This document shows positions 1-7,828 of a stretch of 35,960 nt of DNA, one piece after another. A model generated the notes under the pieces. It did no database searches. It was not told the origin of the DNA and saw only the letters and a program-made list of their open reading frames with translations. Both the position numbers and the translations under genes were made by a program. Origin of the DNA: a bacterium (GTDB lineage: Bacteria; Cyanobacteriota; Vampirovibrionia; Obscuribacterales; JAKAZS01). Position 1 is the first letter of the stretch; each line of letters opens with the position of its first letter. Where the stretch lies: contig JAJYFO010000006.1 of assembly GCA_021785395.1 (NCBI GenBank), forward strand, positions 1-35,960, read 5' to 3'.

Positions 1-723
1 CACCGGAAAACCGTTAAGAACGGGCAAAGCTTCGTGATTCATGGCATAAGCCAACATAACTTCACCATCAAGGGCGTGGTCTAGCGTCAACACTTTTTCA
101 AAACGAGTTCTAGGCGGAAATGGTTCCATGCCATTTTCTAAACTACGAAAAGCTACATGTGTAGCTCCAGTCTTTACATTAGCCTTGGCCAGTAAATCTT
201 TAAGGGTAACCCCTGTCCAAATTGCATTACCCATAGCTCCGTGAGCCCACTGAGCCCCTGGCACCCTTGGTTCGACGAAACCACGGCTGTTACCGGCACA
301 CTGATTAACCGCTGCAATTTCAGCTGGCTTAAAATTATGCATCAGCTCGTTAAGGGATATCTCTATCGGCTTATCCACTTCACCAAAAACCTTGATCCGG
401 TATGATGTCACATCCACAGTAAGTGGAAAATCAGGCATATGCCAGCGCACATAAAACATGTCGTTGGGAGTAAATATATTATTTTCAAAAACCGACCAAG
501 GTGTTTCTAATAGAGGCGGACGCATACGCTGTAGAATCAGCTCACCTTTTTGCGGAAACGTCCCAGCTGACACAATTTGACGCGTTCCTTTGGTAAAAGG
601 TAAACTAATTGTTGGCGCAGACTTAGCCATAAGATTATTAGACTCATAAAAACCAGCCACCACCCAAAAAGCGGACATCTGCATAAATTGACGACGATTT
701 ATATATGAGGAGTAATTATTCAT
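1..723 (-). CDS. Molybdopterin-dependent sulfite oxidase-like protein with Tat signal (partial, continues beyond the left edge)
   Basis: Own translation of the minus strand from ATG at 723: MNNYSSYINRRQFMQMSAFWVVAGFY... (twin-Arg RRQFM plus hydrophobic stretch), then ...AAVNQCAGNSRGFVEPRVPGAQWAHGAMGNAIWTGVTLKDLL..., containing the CAGN-R Mo-ligand Cys motif of the sulfite oxidase family. Absent from the ORF track because it is truncated. Confidence 0.85.
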   Translation of the reverse strand, partial: MNNYSSYINRRQFMQMSAFWVVAGFYESNNLMAKSAPTISLPFTKGTRQIVSAGTFPQKGELILQRMRPPLLETPWSVFENNIFTPNDMFYVRWHMPDFPLTVDVTSYRIKVFGEVDKPIEISLNELMHNFKPAEIAAVNQCAGNSRGFVEPRVPGAQWAHGAMGNAIWTGVTLKDLLAKANVKTGATHVAFRSLENGMEPFPPRTRFEKVLTLDHALDGEVMLAYAMNHEALPVLNGFPV

Positions 724-1161
724 TTTTCTAGATTCACCTAAGCTAAAAATCACTGTCCATATCAGACCAAGTTAAGTACTATTTTGACGGAATTAAAACC
801 GGTAAACAAGTTAATTCTCTTTAACAGTTTGCCCATACCATTGAGGACATAGGGCTAATTCAGCCATTTAATAAACCTTAAATAAAGTTTAAGCCAATTT
901 TTGGCAGCACAAACGAGTTTTTGCAACTATTGGCCAATTGTTACTAAATTTAATTTATGGCCTGCGCCTATTAGCTTAAATAATGCCCATGGTTAAATTA
1001 CATATAGACCAAAAGACAGATTTATTGATACTATTATCTAAAGTCAGCGCCAAACAAAATAATAGCAATGACCAAAGCGACGCTATCATACGTAAAGCCT
1101 GAAAAAATCAGCTATAAGTCATTTACAGGCTATATACTACTATAAAACGGAGTACAAAACG

Positions 1162-2076
1162 ATGCTAAATTTACCTAAAACCTGGTTTGTAGTAGCCGAA
1201 TCGAGTGAAATTTATAATGAAAAACCCACAGCTTTAAAGCGATTTAACCTCAATTTAGTATTGTGGCGCCATAATGACCAAATCATGGCGTTTGAAGATA
1301 AATGTCCGCATAGAAGCAGTAAGTTAAGCTTGGGTCAACTAAAAAACGGCAATATCGAATGTCCGTTCCATGGCTTTCAATTTGACCAATTTGGTCAATG
1401 TGACTTTATACCTGAAATTAACCATGGCAACACCAACCTTTGCTTGAATAAATTTATAGCAGTCGAACAAAACAATTTTGTTTACATCAACCTAAACCCA
1501 CATACGACTGATTACCAAAACATACCTTGGTTTGATGAATTAGCCCAATTTAAACACTATAGCCATTACAGCGTTACTTGGCCTTGCCATATAACCAGGT
1601 GTATCGAAAATCAGCTTGATTACGCACATTTACCTTTTGTACACAAAACCACGATTGGCCGCAACGTTAAGGTATCAAATAACGTTAAATTTGAACTGAC
1701 CGACGCTTCCATTAAAATGTATACCAATCCTCAAAATAAAGATAGTAGTTATTTTAACTTTAAATTTGGTAATATTTGGCTGTTAAATATATTAAGCGGG
1801 AAATTTCTTCAATTCTTAGCTTTTGTTCCAATCGATGAAAACAATACCAAATTATACGTAAGAACTTACCATAATTTTATTACGATACCATTTATAATAC
1901 CATTTGTTAATTTTGTTTTAAATATACAAAGCAAGATAATTTTAAATCAGGATAAAGGCATCGTAATAAGCCAAGAACCACTAAATTCAATCATGGCAAC
2001 CAGTGAAAAATTATACGTTAGCGACAACGGAATAAAGCATTTTCGCGATACTTATACCAAACTTTGCGATTTATAA
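1162..2076 (+). CDS. Rieske [2Fe-2S] non-heme iron oxygenase (PaO/ring-hydroxylating type)
   Basis: Rieske motif CPH-(16 aa)-CPFH; catalytic NxxDxxHxxxxH pattern in CIENQLDYAHLPFVHKT. Confidence 0.85.
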   Translation: MLNLPKTWFVVAESSEIYNEKPTALKRFNLNLVLWRHNDQIMAFEDKCPHRSSKLSLGQLKNGNIECPFHGFQFDQFGQCDFIPEINHGNTNLCLNKFIAVEQNNFVYINLNPHTTDYQNIPWFDELAQFKHYSHYSVTWPCHITRCIENQLDYAHLPFVHKTTIGRNVKVSNNVKFELTDASIKMYTNPQNKDSSYFNFKFGNIWLLNILSGKFLQFLAFVPIDENNTKLYVRTYHNFITIPFIIPFVNFVLNIQSKIILNQDKGIVISQEPLNSIMATSEKLYVSDNGIKHFRDTYTKLCDL

Positions 2077-2098
2077 CTTTTATTTTTCAACAATAAAT

Positions 2099-2617
2099 TT
2101 AGCGCCATTTAATTGAATCAAAGCTTTGTATTGCATTATAAAAAAATTCTTGATACAAATTACTTGGGCTGGAATAAATAAATTCTTGTAAAAAAACGCT
2201 ATTATGCTCATTATCTATAACCGGTATTAAGACCCAAAAAGTATCGTATTTACGTTCTTTCCACAAACCTTCGATTATAAGCACGTCTTTGCCGTTATGA
2301 TTTTTTGGCATAACCGACTTTAATAAAAAATTTTCCGTTTTTTCAGCTCCGCGCAAAATAAGCGATATAGCCTCAAAATCGCTAAATGTAATATCATGCG
2401 CAGCCATTTTAATTAATTTCAAAAGCCCGTTTCCTGTAATATCATCCAAAGGTGGATTGTGTCCCATAAGATAAAGTCTTGTGTCCTTATAATTGTGTGG
2501 GTGATAATACTCACAAGAAAAACTCGACATAGGTGCAGAAGCATCTACTTTGACCCATGCGTCAGGCAGAGCAATTTTATCTATTTGACCATAACTAATG
2601 ATATTTTGGCTTGGCAT
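2099..2617 (-). CDS. Hypothetical protein, 172 aa, tightly linked to the upstream GGDEF/HD-GYP gene
   Basis: Complete ORF starting 2 bp after the stop of the 2620..4851 gene on the same strand; no recognised domain. Confidence 0.7.
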   Translation of the reverse strand: MPSQNIISYGQIDKIALPDAWVKVDASAPMSSFSCEYYHPHNYKDTRLYLMGHNPPLDDITGNGLLKLIKMAAHDITFSDFEAISLILRGAEKTENFLLKSVMPKNHNGKDVLIIEGLWKERKYDTFWVLIPVIDNEHNSVFLQEFIYSSPSNLYQEFFYNAIQSFDSIKWR

Positions 2618-2619
2618 AG

Positions 2620-4851
2620 CTATTTTTTATTATATATATCCTTGATTATAGTAATAAATATATCAACAATCAAAGGGTCAAACTGTTTACCTGACTCTTG
2701 ACGTAAGACCAAAATAGCGTCTTCGACGGACATAGCCTTACGATAAGGCCTATTAGAAATCATAGCGTGAAAAGAATCGACAATAGACACAATTCTAGCC
2801 GCCAGTGGTATTTCTTCGCCTTTGAGCCCTTTGGGGTAGCCAGTGCCGTCAAATCGTTCGTGATGATTTTCCAAAATTTCGCAAATATCTTTAAGCGCTC
2901 TAATAGGCTTTAACATTTCCACACCAATTACGACGTGTTCTTTTAAAGCCTCTTTTTCAAGCCTATTCATCTGGCCAGTTTTTTCTAATAAATCGGATGG
3001 TATTGCTAAAGTGCCTACGTCATGGAGCAAGCCAGCGACCCTAATTTGTTCAATGTCACGTTTTGGCAGCCCCATAAACTTAGCTAATGTTTCAGCCAGT
3101 TTAGCGGTTTCAATATGATGCGCCTTATTATAGTCACTGCGCGAATAGAGCGACCCAGCCAAAGCTTTGACCATTTCAATAACTTCTGGTACCAGTTCTT
3201 CTTGCTCTTTGGCGTTTTGTGATATTGATGGCAGTTCTACACTTTTTATAAACGGATTTTTATTTATAGGTGCTTGCGGTGGGTCATTGCCCATAATTTC
3301 TTCATACAATAAATCGGGCGCCGAATGAACCTGATTGCGACCGAGTCGCTTCGATAAATAAAGAGCCCTATCTGCCAAAGACAAAAGCTTGGTCTGATTT
3401 TTAGCATCTTCTGGGTAAGACGATATACCAATGCTGGCCGTAATTTTAATCTCAATTTTATCATGCATGATTAATTCGCTACTTAGGTTTTTCCGAATTC
3501 TTTCAGCCACAACAATCGCAGCTTCTTGAGGAATTTCGGGTAAAATAAGCATAAATTCTTCACCACCATATCTTACGGCAATATCAACGTCACGACAATT
3601 ATTTTTGATTAGCCTGGCTACGGCTCTTAACACTGTATCACCAGCCGGATGACCATGGGTATCGTTTATGGATTTAAAGAAGTCAACGTCTATCATCATA
3701 ACAGAAAGGTTGCGCTGATAACGCTCAGCTATTTTTAACTGCTCAGATAATTTTTCCTGTCCGGTTCTATGGTTTAACAAACCAGTCAAACCATCTATAG
3801 TCGCCTGCCTTTGGACAGCAGCGTAAAGCCTTGAATTTATAACACCATTAGATATGTCATTAGCGACATTAAGTAAAAAATTCTCATTATCAGTACTCCA
3901 CTTACCAGCCGATTCGACTTTAATACCACCTAATATACCAAGTAATTTATTTTCATGAGAAACAGGAAAATAAAACAGCGAATTAATGGCTATATTGCTG
4001 AGCAAGCTTTTACCAAATACTTTATAGCGCGGGTCGATAGTAGTATCAGATATTACCAAAGGTTCTTCGCAATTAAAGTTTTGCCTAAAAATTTCCAGTA
4101 TTTTGAGGTCAAGGTCATTTTCAACGATACTATAGGCTTCATTGGAATAACTTTCACACCTAATAGTATCTTCGATATCAATTTCTCCAGGTAATGTAAT
4201 GAAACAGCAGTCGAGATTATAAATACCCGACAAATCATCGACAACTTGTCTTAAATTAGACTTCATATCAAACGACTTTCGAATCGTTTTACCAATTCGG
4301 TGTAAAGTTTTATCCTGGACACGCAAGACGTCTATCTGTGAGTGAGCCATTTCAATTTCTTGTTTGGTTTGGCTTAATTCTTGCTTTATTTTTTTATATT
4401 CTGCCTCATAATCATTTTCGAGTTTTTGGGTAAATTTAGTCTGTTCTCTGGCTAAATTGGCCAGGCGTTCTGAATTTAACGTATTTTGAATCTGGGTTAT
4501 CAACTGCGTGTCTAAATGGTCTTCATTTATAAAACTAACGCTATCTCGATAAGCTAATTTAGCTTTAGCGTTATCCGACTTTAAACTTAAAAACATGGGT
4601 ATATCTTTAAGCTTATCGTTTTTTTTAACACTTTGGACAATTTCAAGCTGATTATACTCAAACGATTCCTGGTCAAAAATAATCAGGTTGGGCTGACTTC
4701 TATCCAACTCCTCTATAAACTTGGATATACTGTCAAACTCGTGTAATTTAGCAAACGTCGTTAATAATTTACTGTACTTCCTTCTTAATACACGGTCTTT
4801 GTGGATTAAGAAAATTACCGAATCATTAATTTCAATATTGTCGATTACCAT
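2620..4851 (-). CDS. Cyclic-di-GMP signalling protein: degenerate receiver, coiled coil, GAF, GGDEF, HD-GYP
   Basis: RYGGEEFMLILPE (active-type GGEEF); HDVGTLAIP and HHERFDGTGYPKGLKGEEIPLAARIVSIVDSFHAM (HD-GYP); GAF-like region FFRQNFNCEEPLVISDTTIDPRY; REC-like N-terminus. Confidence 0.92.
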   Translation of the reverse strand: MVIDNIEINDSVIFLIHKDRVLRRKYSKLLTTFAKLHEFDSISKFIEELDRSQPNLIIFDQESFEYNQLEIVQSVKKNDKLKDIPMFLSLKSDNAKAKLAYRDSVSFINEDHLDTQLITQIQNTLNSERLANLAREQTKFTQKLENDYEAEYKKIKQELSQTKQEIEMAHSQIDVLRVQDKTLHRIGKTIRKSFDMKSNLRQVVDDLSGIYNLDCCFITLPGEIDIEDTIRCESYSNEAYSIVENDLDLKILEIFRQNFNCEEPLVISDTTIDPRYKVFGKSLLSNIAINSLFYFPVSHENKLLGILGGIKVESAGKWSTDNENFLLNVANDISNGVINSRLYAAVQRQATIDGLTGLLNHRTGQEKLSEQLKIAERYQRNLSVMMIDVDFFKSINDTHGHPAGDTVLRAVARLIKNNCRDVDIAVRYGGEEFMLILPEIPQEAAIVVAERIRKNLSSELIMHDKIEIKITASIGISSYPEDAKNQTKLLSLADRALYLSKRLGRNQVHSAPDLLYEEIMGNDPPQAPINKNPFIKSVELPSISQNAKEQEELVPEVIEMVKALAGSLYSRSDYNKAHHIETAKLAETLAKFMGLPKRDIEQIRVAGLLHDVGTLAIPSDLLEKTGQMNRLEKEALKEHVVIGVEMLKPIRALKDICEILENHHERFDGTGYPKGLKGEEIPLAARIVSIVDSFHAMISNRPYRKAMSVEDAILVLRQESGKQFDPLIVDIFITIIKDIYNKK

Positions 4852-4952
4852 ATGCTTTAATAAAAAATTAAAAAAAATTACCGATATCTCATTTTAAGCT
4901 ATATCAGCTAAATTTTCCTTAAATAAATCATAAATCAATAAATAAGTTAAAC

Positions 4953-6851
4953 TTAATTAAAAAATTTATCATACCACGCCTGAAACATGATTAAAGTCCA
5001 AATTTCTTTGCGATAGTCAACTTTGTAAGACTTGTGCAGTCTAATCAAGTTGTCAAGAAACGCCTGATCGAACAAACCCTGGCTACTGACAAATTTAGGA
5101 CTAAAGAATTTATCGGTCAAATCTGCTAAATCTTCATTGATCCACTTGGCTACCGGAATACCAAAACCTTTTTTGGGTCTGTTAAGAATGCTGGCTGGCA
5201 AATCTTCCTGATAAGCTTTACGCAACATATACTTGGTGACAGAACCTTTAATCTTTAAGTTAGAAGGTAATTTCAAAGCCCATTCGACAATTTTATGGTT
5301 TAAAAATGGCAGCCTTACTTCAAGTGAATTAGCCATACTGGCTCTATCTGACTTCACCAGCAAATCATCGGGCAGATAGGCACTTAAGTCTAATTGCATA
5401 ATTTTATTTAAATCCAAGTTTTGACCGTTCAATCTAGGTAAAAGTATTTTGGAAGAATTCTCTAATAAATCGATTTCATTTTTAATTAGAGTCTGCGACT
5501 TTAATAACTGATTTTGCTCGTTTAAATTAAAAGAACCCATCCAACGCAAATGCCGATTCAAATAATTATGTTGTAAATGCTTAAAAAACCGTTTGGCTTT
5601 ATAGTCAAGGCTTAAATTGTTGTACGAAACGGGCAGACTTTTTAAAACCTTTTCCATTAATCGGCCGTTTCTTAAAATAGGAATTTGACTTAGGTATTTG
5701 GCATAATTATGTGCTAAATAAGTAGGATACCCTCCCATAAGCTCGTCACCACCTTCACCAGCTAGGGCTACGGTTACCTTTTGCCTCGTCATTTTGGCCA
5801 AATAATGCGTCGGGATTATAGATGCGTCACCAATCGGTTCGTCCAAAACCTGCCAGAGGCTGTCAAAAGATTCTTTAGCCGTTTGGGGATAAAAAACGAA
5901 ATTATGGTGGTCCAGTTTTAAATATTTAGCCATAAGATGAGCATGGTTGGATTCATCGAAAGATTTATCGGTAAATCCAATAGAAAAACTTTGCAAAGGT
6001 TTTTGAGCGATTAATTGGCTCGCTTCAAGCGCTATGATAGACGAATCAAGTCCACCTGACAAAAATACGCCCAACGGAACCTCGCTAATCAGGCACTTTT
6101 CGATAGATTCTTTAGCTAGTTGCTTAAAATCGGCTTTAGCCTCGTCTAGGTTAATACCGTCATTGATTTTGGTATCAGGGAACCAATAAGGTTGAATATT
6201 TAAGCTAGAATCTGGCTTAACCGTCAAAAAATGACCGGGCAGCAATTTATAAATGTTAGCAAACAAAGTGTTAGGGCTAGGTACGTATTCAAGCGTCAAA
6301 TACTGGGTTAAAGCTTCTTTATTCAAGTCACAATAAGCCTTCGGGTGCTTTAAAATAGACTTGATTTCCGACCCGAATACTAAAGTATCGCCAAATAATG
6401 AGTAATGCAGAGGTTTTTCACCCATACGGTCGCGAGCTATAAACAATTCGTTTTTGCTTTTGTCCCAAATGGCAAAGGCAAACATTCCTTCCAAGTAATT
6501 TAGACAATCGTACCCATATTCTTCATAAAGATGGATTATGACTTCGGTGTCGCTTTGTGTTTTAAATTTATGCCCTAATTTAATAAGTTTTTCGTACAAA
6601 GACTTAAAATTATATATTTCACCATTAAAAACGATAAAAAGCGTGTCGTCTTCGTTAGAAATTGGTTGCTGACCATTTTTCAAATCGATAATAGCTAACC
6701 TGCGCATACCCATAGCCATTGAACCATTTAAATAATAGCCACTGTCGTCGGGTCCGCGATGGTAAATAGCGTCTCCCATGGCTTTTAACAAATCTAAATT
6801 AGAACCTAAATCGTGTTTAGACGTACTAAAATAACCAAATATTCCACACAT
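4953..6851 (-). CDS. asnB: Asparagine synthase (glutamine-hydrolysing)
   Basis: N-terminal MCGIFGYF class II amidotransferase; FNGEIYNF, SGGLDSSI ATP-pyrophosphatase loop, AGEGGDELMGGYP, RLPFLNHKIVEWA. Confidence 0.95.
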   Translation of the reverse strand: MCGIFGYFSTSKHDLGSNLDLLKAMGDAIYHRGPDDSGYYLNGSMAMGMRRLAIIDLKNGQQPISNEDDTLFIVFNGEIYNFKSLYEKLIKLGHKFKTQSDTEVIIHLYEEYGYDCLNYLEGMFAFAIWDKSKNELFIARDRMGEKPLHYSLFGDTLVFGSEIKSILKHPKAYCDLNKEALTQYLTLEYVPSPNTLFANIYKLLPGHFLTVKPDSSLNIQPYWFPDTKINDGINLDEAKADFKQLAKESIEKCLISEVPLGVFLSGGLDSSIIALEASQLIAQKPLQSFSIGFTDKSFDESNHAHLMAKYLKLDHHNFVFYPQTAKESFDSLWQVLDEPIGDASIIPTHYLAKMTRQKVTVALAGEGGDELMGGYPTYLAHNYAKYLSQIPILRNGRLMEKVLKSLPVSYNNLSLDYKAKRFFKHLQHNYLNRHLRWMGSFNLNEQNQLLKSQTLIKNEIDLLENSSKILLPRLNGQNLDLNKIMQLDLSAYLPDDLLVKSDRASMANSLEVRLPFLNHKIVEWALKLPSNLKIKGSVTKYMLRKAYQEDLPASILNRPKKGFGIPVAKWINEDLADLTDKFFSPKFVSSQGLFDQAFLDNLIRLHKSYKVDYRKEIWTLIMFQAWYDKFFN

Positions 6852-6938
6852 AATAAAAAATCTCGCTTAAATTATTTAGACTAAAAGTCAAAATTAATTA
6901 TAATTGGAAAATTTAATTTTTTTATTAAGCCAAACTTA

Positions 6939-6966
6939 TTGAACTTCATATATCTAGTGGTAATAT
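6939..6966 (+). promoter_or_regulatory. Putative sigma70-type promoter TTGAAC-N16-TAATAT upstream of the 7007 CDS
   Basis: TTGAAC at 6939-6944 and TAATAT at 6961-6966, in the region divergent from asnB, about 40 bp before the GTG start. Confidence 0.4.
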
Positions 6967-7006
6967 ATTGTTAGTGAACAGTTAGTACGCTGGAGTGCCT
7001 GTATAA

Positions 7007-7735
7007 GTGATTCGACGTCTAAAAATTTTAACCATTTTAGTTATCATGCTAATACCCACCAATACGCTACAAGCCATGGAAGAGGCCACTTTTATGCAAC
7101 AGCGTGGCGGCGAATTAGGAGCCATATTTACCATCATCAACGCAAACGGTATAAGACTCGATACTTCTTACGGTAGTATCGTTTTTGAATCTAAAGCTAA
7201 AAATGCCTTTGTATATAACAGTCAAAACAAAGTTTATTGTAAGGCCAGGCAAAAATTACTGCTAGCCAAATTAAGACGGATAAAACCGGCCGAATGGTCT
7301 CACGATAATAATTTTAAGATATTAAGCTGGAAAAAAGTTAAAAATGAAAAAATGTTCGGTATCGATACAGACGTGTATGAGTTAAGAGCCCAAAAACCTA
7401 AAAACGATTCGGAATTTGAGTTTCTAGTAATTAGGGTAAATTATGCCAAAAACGTCAAATTACCCCCAAATATCGACTTAATCTTTCCTTTGACACAGGA
7501 ATTTGGCAAAAAGGTGGGTTTTCCCTTAAGAATTGAGACAAAACTCGTAACCAAAGACCACGACGGTAACGTCAAGGATGTTAACAAACTTATAAATTGG
7601 GAAACGAAAACTTATAAATTGGGTAAAATCCCCGGCGACAAGGAATTTAAAGTTCCACCGGGGTATAAATTAGTTACCAACGAATACAATGTAATTCTAA
7701 GCGGCAATAGCGCTTTAGAAGACGCTTATAAATAA
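7007..7735 (+). CDS. Secreted hypothetical protein, 242 aa (LolA/DUF4412-like beta-rich)
   Basis: N-terminal signal peptide MIRRLKILTILVIMLIPTNTLQAM; GTG start; C-terminal FKVPPGYKLV resembles DUF4412-type proteins, weakly. Confidence 0.65.
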   Translation: MIRRLKILTILVIMLIPTNTLQAMEEATFMQQRGGELGAIFTIINANGIRLDTSYGSIVFESKAKNAFVYNSQNKVYCKARQKLLLAKLRRIKPAEWSHDNNFKILSWKKVKNEKMFGIDTDVYELRAQKPKNDSEFEFLVIRVNYAKNVKLPPNIDLIFPLTQEFGKKVGFPLRIETKLVTKDHDGNVKDVNKLINWETKTYKLGKIPGDKEFKVPPGYKLVTNEYNVILSGNSALEDAYK

Positions 7736-7828
7736 TTAATTTAATTTAATCTTCGTAGTTCCAACACTGTAAAAGTCTTGCCAAATTGTGTATATATTGG
7801 TTAACGTCCAGCTTTGGTAAGCCTTCTC

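Noticed and set aside
2459-2701. 80-aa plus-strand ORF across the 2099/2620 gene boundary
   Set aside because: Antisense to two convincing minus-strand genes; no SD or homology signal.
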